Assembly (NCBI GenBank): GCA_040119125.1
Contig: JBEDTR010000016.1
Coordinates: forward strand, 1-64,000
DNA: 64,000 bases
From: Pacificitalea sp040119125
GTDB taxonomy: Bacteria; Pseudomonadota; Alphaproteobacteria; Rhodobacterales; Rhodobacteraceae
Direction of reading: 5' to 3'
In this document: piece by piece, positions 26,384 through 34,515 of the stretch
Layout: every line of letters begins with the position of its first letter
How positions within the stretch are numbered: the stretch's first letter is position 1
The notes under the pieces: model-generated
The model's input: the letters and a program-made list of their open reading frames with translations, nothing else
Told to the model about the DNA's origin: nothing
The model's database searches: none
Made by a program: the position numbers and the translations under genes

Positions 26384-26422
26384 GGCTGCGGCTCCCTTCT
26401 GCTCCACAGGTCGAAAGCCCTT

Positions 26423-27189
26423 TCAAACCTTCGCCGTGCTCCAGTTGAAACACCCGGCAGGGACCCCGGTCCCGCCCACCAGAAGGGCGCCACGCTGGTA
26501 GAGTTTCCACCGTTGCATGCTCGGCATGTCGACCACCACAACGCCCATGTCGGGGGTCGACCAGACCACCTGCGCCTGAACCGCGCTCAGCGCCTCTGCC
26601 ACCTGACTTGGCGCGGCGCTCCCGCGGAACACCACGGTGGTGAAGGGATAGTCGGCGGGCGGGTGCAGTGCCCAGCCACCGCTGCCGGCGCTCAGGAGCG
26701 TCAGTCCCACCAGCGTCGCCGTCGTGCGCCGCAGCGCCGGGCCACCGCCGCCGTCACGGTTCAAGAGATACCATCCGACCAAGGCCGGAAGCAGGCCGAA
26801 GACGAGAAACCAGCCGATATCCCACAAAGGGGGGCTTCGCTGTCGATATTGATCCGGTGGATGCCGAGCAGCCAGTGTGAAAGCACACCGTCGAGCATGC
26901 GCCAAATGCCGAACCCCGCCGTCAATGCGGCAAGCAGCGACCGCCCGGCTATCTCCTCTTGCCGCCGTCCTGCCCACCACAGGCCCCACAGGCCCACCAT
27001 ATCAAGGACATACATAAGAAGGTGGAAATAGCCGTCCCAGAGCACCTGCACGCGCAGGTCGGTCACCGCGGGAATCAGGCTTAGTAGGTGATGCCATTGC
27101 AGGATCTGGTGCAGAAGGATGCCATCGAAGAAGCCGCCGAGTGCGACCCCCAAAAGCAAGGCATATTTGAGCCACGGCGCTGCGAGCAT
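26423..27189 (-). pseudogene. DUF2243 membrane protein, frameshifted copy
   Basis: Starts with ATG at 27189 after GGAGG and reads LKYALLLGVALGGFFDGILL, HQILQWHHLLSLIPAVTDLR, like the intact copy at 51486-52253. A one-base deletion near 26827, in the run cacaaaggggggc (cacaaaaggggc in the intact copy), breaks the frame after INIDSEAPL. The rest of the protein (WDIGWFLVFGLLPALVGWYL to GVPAGCFNWSTA) is readable in the other frame. Both genes of this copy are therefore broken. Confidence 0.9.
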
Positions 27190-27212
27190 GTGTCAAGTTC
27201 CTCCGCGAGAAA

Positions 27213-27238
27213 AACATTTAGGGCCTTCCTAAAGTTCC
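27213..27238 (-). promoter_or_regulatory. EcfG-like promoter upstream of broken DUF2243 copy
   Basis: On the minus strand GGAAC-N17-TGTT, ending 24 bases before the ATG. The same motif with the same spacing is kept at 52277-52302 in front of the intact copy, within flanking sequence that has partly diverged. Confidence 0.5.
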
Positions 27239-27309
27239 CAGCCTGCCGGCATCTCCACAAAATGCCGCACAGTGGACAAATGGCCAGTTTGGTGAATTTT
27301 AGCGCAGCA

Positions 27310-27520
27310 TCGACCATGGCGATCAGGCCCCGGGATCGGATAGGAAATGAGGGGAAGATGATCGGTTACCCCATCCTCAAGAACCCGCTTGAATGACGCG
27401 CGAAGCATTCGGCCCGGCCCGCCTTCCGGTTTGGAGGGAAACTCGTCGAACATTCTACGGCCGATGATGTCCTTGCGGCTGCGCTCCGTGGCGTGAAGAT
27501 AGGCGTCATTCGCCCAGACC
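27310..27520 (-). pseudogene. PAS-domain sensor fragment
   Basis: The minus strand reads VWANDAYLHATERSRKDIIG, RRMFDEFPSKPEGG, then LRASFKRVLEDGVTDHLPLI and SYPIPGPD. This is the central part of an N-terminal PAS domain found in alphaproteobacterial sensor kinases. It is cut upstream (27521) by the IS right-end repeat and ends without the rest of a kinase. A remnant only. Confidence 0.7.
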
Positions 27521-27668
27521 TTGAGGGCACCGCGCCCGGCGCGCTCGCCCAAAACGACCAGTCCAACCACCAATCTCAAACCTGCAAACTATCGCTATGA
27601 CCGAGGGACCGGCGGGGGGGCAGGTCGCTAATGGCGCCCGGGCGAAATGATCAAGCCCGGCCGACGAA
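27521..27668 (+). repeat. Right-end repeat, copy B
   Basis: Second copy of the IS right end plus about 41 bases of flank (see 23396-23543). No transposase is attached. Its left edge cuts into the PAS fragment. Confidence 0.93.
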
Positions 27669-28072
27669 GGGAGCCCGGCGTCGTGAGGACGGTTCGGTCG
27701 TCTATCCGAGGCTTTGACGGCGATGACAGACAAACCGCTTTCCGAAGATATGTTTGTGCATTCCCTCGATCTTCAGACATTTTTGCTGCGTGGTAATACC
27801 AAAGCGGCCTTGTGGTGGATGCACCGAATCGCCGCTTTGCGCCCAAACTACCGCTCCATCACCACTCTTGTTCCGCAACGACTGCAGCCTGTCTGAACGA
27901 GCCCCATATCTTGGATGCTGCATAGTGGATCAGCTGCCTAGGGCATGATTCTATTGTGGTAGATCCTAAGAGCTTTGCTCCGTGGCGCTCTCTGCGGAGC
28001 TGTGGTGTCGCAATCTAAGGGGGCGAAGGAACGACCTCCTGTCCGTCGCGTTCTTCTTTCGAGGAGGGCTTG
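27669..28072. other. Intergenic region, weak short frame only
   Basis: A plus-strand frame from ATG 27723 encodes about 57 residues (TDKPLSEDMFVHSLDLQTF), with no clear ribosome site or family; I do not support it as a gene. GC is lower than in neighbouring genes. Confidence 0.35.
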
Positions 28073-28319
28073 AGACTTTACGCTTCGAACAGATTCTGGC
28101 TGATGGTGTCGCGGAATGTTCCTACATGTTAGGGGACGATGCAGCGCATGTTTGCGCTGTTGTCGATCTGCGGCCTGATGTGGACAGTTATCTTGAGACT
28201 GCCCGGCGCTTTGGCCTTGTTATCACTTATGTTTTCGAGAGGCTTAGTCACGTGGACTTCCTGAGCGGCGCCCGCGAATTGGTGGATCGCCTAGGCGGAC
28301 AGGCCAAACTCTACGTCAG
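28073..28319 (+). pseudogene. Second persulfide dioxygenase, N-terminal remnant
   Basis: 82 codons closely matching the start of the gene at 23983: TLRFEQILADGVAECSYMLG, then DDAAHVCAVVDLRPDVDSYL. The ATG start is replaced by GAG. The metal site is lost: ETHIHADF has become ERLSHVDF, removing the first histidine. Similarity ends at QAKLYV. The third-position differences show it is an old copy or a separate acquisition, not a recent duplication. Confidence 0.85.
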
Positions 28320-28374
28320 GTGGCGATGCGGACAAACCCATGGCGGTGCAAAGCGGCAAAAGAGGCGTTTTCGG

Positions 28375-28887
28375 TCATGATGACAGCATCCTTTCGAAGA
28401 TTTCCAGCACGGTTTCCAGCGCTTTCCTTCTGATCTGATCACGGCCCACAGCGCCAAATGATTTTTTCACGTGGGTCGTGACGGCCTCTTCCCGGGCCAA
28501 GGCGAAATGCACGAGGCCTTCTTCATCGTTCTCGCCGCCCGGCCCTGCAAAGCCGGTAACGGATACAGCAACGTTCGCATCTGAACGTTGCAGCGCCCCT
28601 TCGGCCATTGCGATGGCAACCTCTTGCGAAACCGCGCCCTTCTGATGCAAGAGATCCTGATCCACGCCCAGAAGCTCGTGTTTAGCTGCGTCCGTATAGG
28701 TGACGTAGCCACGTTCGAACGCATGAGAGCAGCCTTCGATATCCGTGACCAGGGCGGCAACCAGTCCGCCGGTGCAGCTTTCGGCGGTGGTCAGTTTGAG
28801 ACCGCGCTTACAGAGCTGGGAAAGGACAGTTTCGGCCCGTTTTGCCAGCGGTCCCACGGACTTCATATCCTTCGGCGTGCTATCCAT
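28375..28887 (-). CDS. pncC: Nicotinamide-nucleotide amidohydrolase PncC (CinA C-terminal family)
   Basis: 170 residues, the length of a stand-alone CinA C-terminal domain. PncC deamidates nicotinamide mononucleotide to nicotinic acid mononucleotide in NAD recycling. Hallmarks: TTAESCTGGLVAALVT, ERGYVTYTDAAKHELLGV, KGAVSQEVAIAMAEGAL and VSVTGFAGPGG. ATG at 28887 is the longest start; an internal ATG seven codons later, preceded by GAAGGA, may be the real one. It sits among gene remnants but is itself intact. The same gene is often seen in alphaproteobacterial stress islands. Confidence 0.85.
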   Translation of the reverse strand: MDSTPKDMKSVGPLAKRAETVLSQLCKRGLKLTTAESCTGGLVAALVTDIEGCSHAFERGYVTYTDAAKHELLGVDQDLLHQKGAVSQEVAIAMAEGALQRSDANVAVSVTGFAGPGGENDEEGLVHFALAREEAVTTHVKKSFGAVGRDQIRRKALETVLEIFERMLSS

Positions 28888-28973
28888 CCGCTTGATTTTT
28901 CCATACCAATTGAGGTCCGGGGTTCCAATTTCCGAATTGCGTTTGGCGGCAAGATCGTTCGTCCATCAAGCTA

Positions 28974-29372
28974 TTACCCATTAGGCCCTTCCGAGGTCTC
29001 CACAACCAATAGGTGCCGCACCTCTGCCGCCGCTGCGAGTGGTATCGCCCCAGTGCTCAGGAACGTGGGCGCTGCGCCCACTCCGTCCAATGCCCATCCC
29101 GCGAACGCAGGCCCGATCACGCTGCCGGCTGCAGTTGCCAGCAGGGTGACCGTGAAACCAAGCGAAGGAAGTGCCGGGGAAAGCCGTCCAGACCAAACGG
29201 CCAGAACCGCACTCGTCATCATGATAGTGATCCGTCCGATGCTGTCTTTGACCCGCCTCGTCGCCAGTCCCGCAAACCCGAACAGCCCGAATCCCATTCG
29301 CGCAGGGCCATAGCGTATTGCCGTGGCCACGAACCCCGTCGCGGAAAGGCTCTGAAAAAAGTGATCGGTCAT
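28974..29372 (-). pseudogene. MFS transporter remnant
   Basis: The minus strand reads TGFVATAIRYGPARMGFGLF, like the first helix of an MFS subfamily. It then jumps to what looks like the second half of a transporter (GRITIMMTSAVLAVWSGRL, SVIGPAFAGWALDGVGAAPT). At 130 residues it is about a third of a normal MFS protein, so a large internal deletion is likely. Confidence 0.55.
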
Positions 29373-29463
29373 GCTCCAGCTTTTTTGCGACAACGTTGAA
29401 CGAGATGAACGGTTTCCTTGTCAGAAATGGATCTGTCACGATCTGATGTCACCCAAGACTTCC

Positions 29464-29488
29464 GGAACAAGATCGGAAATTGGAGGTT
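29464..29488 (+). promoter_or_regulatory. EcfG-like promoter before manganese catalase remnant
   Basis: GGAAC-N16-GGTT, ending 20 bases before the start of the catalase remnant at 29509. Manganese catalases are common general-stress genes in Alphaproteobacteria. Confidence 0.45.
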
Positions 29489-29508
29489 GCCTAACAAGGA
29501 ACGAGGAG

Positions 29509-29738
29509 ATGAATATGTTTCACCACTCAAGCAAGCTTCAATGCGAAGTCCGTGTTGATACCCCCAGTTCGCCAAGCTTCTTTAGTAAGTTATAGGTGGC
29601 GTCGAGGGCGGAATACGGGTCGCCATGCAGTATTTTTTTAGGCCATTGGGGCTAGGGGCGACGTTAGGTATCGACATGCTCATGATGACGGCCACGGAAG
29701 AGCTCTCGCACATCGAATTCCTCGACCATGCATCTACA
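29509..29738 (+). pseudogene. Manganese catalase, N-terminal remnant
   Basis: Begins MNMFHHSSKLQCEVRVDTP, the typical start of Mn-catalase, after a GAGGAG ribosome site. A deletion and frameshift near 29590 follow. In the next frame comes GGVEGGIRVAMQYFF and MMTATEELSHIEFLDHA, which hold the first di-manganese ligands (Glu in GGVEG, Glu and His in EELSHIE). The rest of the gene is missing. The enzyme normally removes hydrogen peroxide. Confidence 0.8.
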
Positions 29739-30076
29739 CGTAGTGTCAGCGCAATTAGTGCACCGTCACTCACGTTGGACCTTAGAGAGGAACGGCCCCG
29801 GCAATTCGCATCTGATCCTCAGGGAAGGGGAGCGCGACACCTCGCCTATCTAAGCCACGAGAGTTGCGCTCGCCTTCAACCGGGGTGTCAGCACACTCTC
29901 GACCGATTACTCTTGCTGCTCGTAGGTTCGGGTCATGTATCGCCAAGTGCTTATGACCGAGTGCGCCGAGGCGGGTCGAACCGCTTATTCACGAACGCGG
30001 TTCCCGTAGGCAACCGGAAGAACCCTCTCACGGGGCCGCCGGTTCAGCTTTGAACAAAGAGACGGAAGGAAACATC
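29739..30076. other. Degenerate sequence after catalase remnant
   Basis: About 340 bases with no recognisable coding signal; probably decayed catalase gene plus leader of the next gene. Confidence 0.35.
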
Positions 30077-30304
30077 ATGCGATATAGTGGATTACTGGTT
30101 CTCGGCATCGTTGCGGCGAGTTTGCCCATCATCATGAAACGTCATTATCGGACCCGAGCGCTCGTTGCCTTGCGGGGCAATATGACGGATCACGTTCGGG
30201 TGGCGGGACCGCGCGAGATGTCCGATCCGCCTCGCAAATGGGACATCGTGGATGAAGCGGTGGACGAGTCTTTTCCCGCGAGTGACCCGCCGGCGAATTA
30301 TTAA
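30077..30304 (+). CDS. Small membrane-anchored stress-type protein
   Basis: 75 residues; ATG 30077 after GGAAGG. An N-terminal hydrophobic segment (MRYSGLLVLGIVAASLPIIM) is followed by a basic stretch. The C-terminus is VDEAVDESFPASDPPANY. The D-E-x-x-x-E-S-F-P-A-S-D-P-P tail is a conserved motif of small proteins in alphaproteobacterial stress islands; its role is not known. Confidence 0.75.
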   Translation: MRYSGLLVLGIVAASLPIIMKRHYRTRALVALRGNMTDHVRVAGPREMSDPPRKWDIVDEAVDESFPASDPPANY

Positions 30305-30471
30305 GCGAGGTGCCTTGTCACTCAATTATTCTTCTTCTCCACCTTTGGCCGTTTTTTTTGAGCTCCCGGTCTTTCCCTGCAGGGTCATACGAATTTCGCC
30401 GAGCTGCGGGCGGATGGAGAACCAAAGGAACGGACTATGACAAGCAATGTCGAATCTGGAAGGGGTTGAAC

Positions 30472-31083
30472 ATGAAGGAAGAAAAAGGTGCACTCAGCGA
30501 CGTTGTCGAGGAGCTCGAGAACGTTTCCGAGGGAGAAGGCAGGGTTGAGGTCGGCCACCTAATCGAGGCGCTCGATCATCGCGGTTATGGACCTGCATTG
30601 GCGGTGCTACCTTTGATCGAACTCACACCGATCGGCGGCGTTCCTGGTGTCCCGACACTTCTTGCCCTTACGCTCGCGATCATCACCATTCGCCTTCTCA
30701 TGGGATATGAGCACTTTTGGGCGCCGGAACGCCTGCGTCGGCGCAAGCTCAAATCCGATCGAGTAATGAAGTCCGTGGAGTGGCTGAAGCCCGTGTCGCT
30801 ACGGATCGATGCGAAGCTACACCAGCGCCTGTCGCGCTTTGCGGGTCCAACTGCACGGCGTGTGGCCTGCATCGTAATTCTCGGCCTACTTCTCACAGTT
30901 CCACCGCTCGAGCTCATACCTTTCGCCACGTCCGCACCTATGATCGTCATATCGATCTTCGGCCTCGGTTTGCTTTACCGCGACGGCCTGCTGATGCTTC
31001 TGGGGTTCATTGGCGCCGTAGTTGGGGTGGTCTGGGGAATGTCGACTGTCTTCACTTCTGGCTCTGGGGGCTCCTCGGCCTGA
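30472..31083 (+). CDS. exoD: ExoD-family exopolysaccharide synthesis protein
   Basis: 203 residues; ATG 30472 after GGAAGG. The ExoD family (exopolysaccharide production and alkaline tolerance in rhizobia) is recognised from GRVEVGHLIEALDHRGYGP, then ALAVLPLIELTPIGGVPGVP. Further landmarks are LMGYEHFWAPERLRRRKL and two C-terminal helix pairs (VILGLLLTVPPLELIPFA). A near-match to the EcfG promoter (GGAAC-N16-TGTC, 30427-30451) ends 20 bases before the ATG. Length is normal for the family. Confidence 0.88.
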   Translation: MKEEKGALSDVVEELENVSEGEGRVEVGHLIEALDHRGYGPALAVLPLIELTPIGGVPGVPTLLALTLAIITIRLLMGYEHFWAPERLRRRKLKSDRVMKSVEWLKPVSLRIDAKLHQRLSRFAGPTARRVACIVILGLLLTVPPLELIPFATSAPMIVISIFGLGLLYRDGLLMLLGFIGAVVGVVWGMSTVFTSGSGGSSA

Positions 31084-31344
31084 TGCCGACAGGCTCGCCG
31101 TTCCGATGGGCACTGATGTTGCGCGGTAGGACTGACCGGCCACCGCCAACCTGCAAACCCGGCTAGATCGGTGCCGGACGCGCAGACATGCTCGTCCTGT
31201 GCCGCAGCACCCCGCCTTCATCTGAATTTTTCGTCCCACTATACCTCAGGACGGGCTTCGAATCGCGGAGTTACCGCACGCGAGATGGGGGTCAATCGCC
31301 CTCCCCCCAGCCAATCCGCTATCTCCTCTAGCACCGCGTTGGAC

Positions 31345-31615
31345 AGGCCCGAGGCACCCCGCGCGGCCTCGAGCAACGGACAGGCGCCCCGGCGTGGGCC
31401 GCTGCCTTCTTTACGTCAAAGCCATTCGCCCGATCAGGCAGCGCCAGCTCATCCCATGTGACCCACCATCTTTGGTAGCTCACTGGCTTTCCAGACGGCT
31501 TGTGGCTCTACCGGAATGAGGTTTTCGAGCCCCGCTCGCGGGCCGAATGCAACTCCACTGGGATCGTCACGAGCGACAGGCGCAGCTGACCTTTCAAGAC
31601 GGGACGCGAACCCAT
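31345..31615 (-). pseudogene. Ku DNA-end-binding protein, N-terminal remnant
   Basis: From an ATG at 31615 on the minus strand: MGSRPVLKGQLRLSLVTIPV, ELHSARERGSKTSFR, an in-frame TAG, then SHKPSGKPVSYQ. This is the opening of bacterial Ku (usual pattern WKGxLRLSLVxxPVxLxxA, SFxQIxKxTGxPVxY). The stop stands at the position of Q-I in active homologues. After about 55 residues similarity ends and an unrelated tail follows. Ku with LigD repairs double-strand breaks; no ligD is visible. Confidence 0.75.
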
Positions 31616-31657
31616 GGCAGTTCTCCCTGGATGAAACAGGATAACATTGAAACGAGA

Positions 31658-31855
31658 TCATGAAGTCGGCGGTTCCCGGTCACGCCGCTCGACGATTGGT
31701 ACCTCTCCGCCCTGCCACTTCAACCGCTTACTCGCTGTGCCGAGGAACCGATTGGACTGACCAAGAGGAGCATCCTTGCTTTTTTCACATCCAAGATGCG
31801 CGGTCAGGTCGGCACCCAGCATGCATTCCATCAACTTGATCCTGAGCTCGTTCAT
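31658..31855 (-). pseudogene. IS256-family transposase fragment
   Basis: Reads ELRIKLMECMLGADLTAHLG, CEKSKDAPLGQSNRF, then KRLKWQGGEVPIVERRDREP. This matches the N-terminal AE-x-x-x-HLGYEK and PRDRxGSFEP pattern of IS256 (mutator) transposases with several defects. Only about 65 residues remain and no ends were found. Confidence 0.7.
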
Positions 31856-31871
31856 GAGCCCACTACCCTTT

Positions 31872-32342
31872 TTCCAGATCCGCTTGCGCTATCACGGTCC
31901 CCTGTTCCGCACCCTGCACCCCATTTCACTCCCCTGTCAGGCGAGGGCGCGCGCCTGTTCGGCGCCCGTTAATGCAAAAAGGCGCGCTGCGCTGTACCTT
32001 GCACAGGATTTTGTCACCCTGCGCCATGAGATCGCGCAAGGCGGCAATCTTCAGCCTTCCGTCATCGTCGAAATCGAGGGCCTGATCGATGCCTGCAATC
32101 CCGCGCAGGGCAACAACCATGCCATGCTGGGTGATCCGGCTTGGCGCCGGAAGTTGCAGCGCGGCGAAGCAGTGTCGACGCAGGATCTGGCTCAAATCCT
32201 GCTTGCAGCGGGCCATTGCGGGATGGTCGCGCCCAGCTTTACGCGCGGCGCACCGGCGGGCGCACGCAACATCGTTCTGTGGTCGTGGGGCGATACGGGC
32301 CGCCTGCCTGCGTGTCATCGACGATGAGGGCCGGATGTCGTA
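31872..32342 (+). pseudogene. RES-domain toxin, frameshifted
   Basis: In changing frames the sequence gives PLFRTLHP, LSGEGARLFGAR, ALYLAQDFVTLRHEIAQGG, LLAAGHCGMVAPSFTRGA, RNIVLWSWGD and finally LRVIDDEGRMS. This is the order of RES-domain (Xre-RES type) toxins, which consume NAD. Shifts lie near 31970 (the GARWN motif is damaged to a stop) and near 32295. No antitoxin gene was seen beside it. Confidence 0.75.
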
Positions 32343-32808
32343 ATCCGCCGCCCGTTTCGATATCAAGACCATGGCCAACGCGCCGGATCTGCTTCCATCA
32401 ACCGCTCTCGCAGCAACTATAACTCTGGTGTGTCATAGGCCGTACCCCGGCTGAAGAAATGCAAGTTTTCGCCAAGCTTTCGTTTCGACTGGAACTACTG
32501 GGCCACGCCTTTGTTTTAACTTCAAAACAGATCACCACCTGAGATACGCAAGGAAATAGCATTAGAAAACCTTTGCTCTCCCGTTCCGAAGCAGAAACAA
32601 GCGGTGCCGGGCATGACGATCAAGGTGATGGACAACGTCCCTGCGATGGGCGCCCCCGCGGATACCACTGTTGCCGCTAGGTTATCAAAACCCTTCGCAG
32701 CCAAATTGAGGACACAGCCACGCCCGAACGCAGTGTCAGCCTGAGCGACATCCATCCACACAGCTTGGTCCGCTGATCCGTTTCCACCCTAATCCGGAGG
32801 TCAACCTC
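32343..32808. other. Intergenic region upstream of the GH13 pair
   Basis: Holds the EcfG-like motif at 32491-32515 and a 43-codon frame at 32613 (TIKVMDNVPAMGAPADTT) without a ribosome site, which I do not support. The GH13 leader would be nearly 300 bases long if that promoter is used. Confidence 0.4.
32491..32515 (+). promoter_or_regulatory. EcfG-like promoter, GGAAC-N16-TGTT
   Basis: Good match to the general-stress consensus, but about 294 bases upstream of the first GH13 start, farther than the other examples here. Confidence 0.35.
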
Positions 32809-34497
32809 ATGTCCGTCACCGAGCGCGACGCCGAACTGGTCTATGCGATTGCCCACCGCGGCGTTCCGCCCGAGCCGCCGGAGTGGTGGCGTGGTGCGGT
32901 GTTTTACGAAGTCTATACCCACTCGTTCAACGATACGACGAGCAGCGGGCTGGGCGACATTCCCGGCATCACAGAAAAGCTTTCCTATATCCGCGATCTT
33001 GGCGTCGACGGGTTGTGGCTGACACCGTTCTATGCCTCGCCACAGAAAGACAATGGCTATGACGTCAGCGATTTTCACGCCGTCCATCCGCCCTTCGGAA
33101 CAGTGCAGGATGTGCAAAAGCTGATCGACAAGACCCATGCTATGGGGTTGAAAATTATGTTCGATTTCATCTTTGGTCACACCTCCGACGAACATCCGTG
33201 GTTTCGCGAAAGTTCTTCATCCTGCGACAATGACAAGGCCGACTGGTACGTCTGGGCAGATCCGGCAGTCGATGGCGGCCCACCCAATAACTGGATCAGT
33301 TCTTTCGGGGGGCGGGCGTGGCGATGGGTGCCCCAGCGCGCGCAATATTGCTATCGTCCGTTCCTGAAAAGCCAGCCCGCCCTGAACCTGAATAATCCCG
33401 AGGTGATGGAACAGATGCTGGACAATATGCGCTTTTGGCTGGACATGGGGTTGGACGGGTTCCGGCTGGATGCAATCCAGTGCCTGAGCCACGACAGCGA
33501 TCTGCGGTCCAACCCCCCTGCGCGGGCCAGCGAAAATCCCTCGGTCGGGGGTGGCCCGAACAACCCCTTCAAGCGTCAGATACATCTGTTCGACCGCGAT
33601 GTACCCGAGGCGATCCCGATCCTGCACCAGATCCGCGCGGCCGCCAATGACTATGAGCCCCAGCGAGTGCTGATCGGCGAGCTTGCCGATGTGGACAGTT
33701 CGCGGCTTGCTCCGAAATATACCGTCGACAACGATCGCCTGCACGCGGTCTATGATTTTGACCTTATCAACCGCGCTGACACCCTGCAGGATTGGACGGG
33801 GATGCTTAAACTGCGCTCTAATTATCTCATGCCGGGAAGCAGTTTGAACGTCTTTACCAACCACGATTCCCAAAGAGCGGTATCGAACCTGATGCCACGC
33901 GCCTGCGCTGCGGGACATGCCCGCGATGCGGCCAAAATGCTTTTGTTCCTGCAATGCACCCTGATGGGCGGTACCATCCTGTTTCAGGGTGAGGAGCTGG
34001 GTCTTGAACAGCCCGATATCCCCAAATCCGAGATTAAGGATCCTTGGGCCAAAGCGCTTTGGCCCGATTTCGAGGGGCGCGACGGTGTGCGCTGCCCGAT
34101 GCCATGGGATCACGACGCGAAGAACTGTGGCTTCTCGGACGCCGACACGCCTTGGCACAAGGTTCCCGAAACCTATCGCGCCGGTGCCGTGGACCGACAG
34201 GAAGATGATCCGGATTCGGTGCTAGAGTTCACCCGCCGACTGCTGCGGTGGCGCCGTTCCGTTCCCATGCTGCTGACTGCGGCGGAAGAAACGCTTCACG
34301 ACACACCACCCGGAGTCGTGGCGTTCGAACGTGTGAAGACCGGGGAAGTTTTGATCTGCGCCGCCAATTCCGACATGTCTCCAGTCGAGGTTACGTTGCC
34401 CCGCTCGTCGCTCACATCGCGGTTCTCACACGGCGATATCACTTTGGATCAGGAACGTTTGACGCTTGGTCCCTTGGCCGTGATCGCCTTGTCCTGA
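32809..34497 (+). CDS. GH13 alpha-glucosidase
   Basis: 562 residues; ATG after GGAGG. Glycoside hydrolase family 13 (alpha-amylase clan) acting on alpha-glucosides. (beta/alpha)8 barrel landmarks: VYTHSFNDTTSSGLGDIPGI, GYDVSDF, nucleophile D221 in GFRLDAIQ, acid/base E291 in LIGELAD, and transition-state D353 in FTNHDSQR. A C-terminal beta-domain follows (about 480-562). No signal peptide, so cytoplasmic. The neighbour 18 bases downstream is a second GH13 enzyme; together they would hydrolyse imported sucrose, trehalose or maltose-type sugars. No sugar transporter is nearby. Confidence 0.9.
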   Translation: MSVTERDAELVYAIAHRGVPPEPPEWWRGAVFYEVYTHSFNDTTSSGLGDIPGITEKLSYIRDLGVDGLWLTPFYASPQKDNGYDVSDFHAVHPPFGTVQDVQKLIDKTHAMGLKIMFDFIFGHTSDEHPWFRESSSSCDNDKADWYVWADPAVDGGPPNNWISSFGGRAWRWVPQRAQYCYRPFLKSQPALNLNNPEVMEQMLDNMRFWLDMGLDGFRLDAIQCLSHDSDLRSNPPARASENPSVGGGPNNPFKRQIHLFDRDVPEAIPILHQIRAAANDYEPQRVLIGELADVDSSRLAPKYTVDNDRLHAVYDFDLINRADTLQDWTGMLKLRSNYLMPGSSLNVFTNHDSQRAVSNLMPRACAAGHARDAAKMLLFLQCTLMGGTILFQGEELGLEQPDIPKSEIKDPWAKALWPDFEGRDGVRCPMPWDHDAKNCGFSDADTPWHKVPETYRAGAVDRQEDDPDSVLEFTRRLLRWRRSVPMLLTAAEETLHDTPPGVVAFERVKTGEVLICAANSDMSPVEVTLPRSSLTSRFSHGDITLDQERLTLGPLAVIALS

Positions 34498-34515
34498 CCC
34501 GCAAAAGGAGATTTC

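Noticed and set aside
33217..34158. Minus-strand frame of 313 codons
   Set aside because: Antisense to the GH13 gene that carries all catalytic residues.
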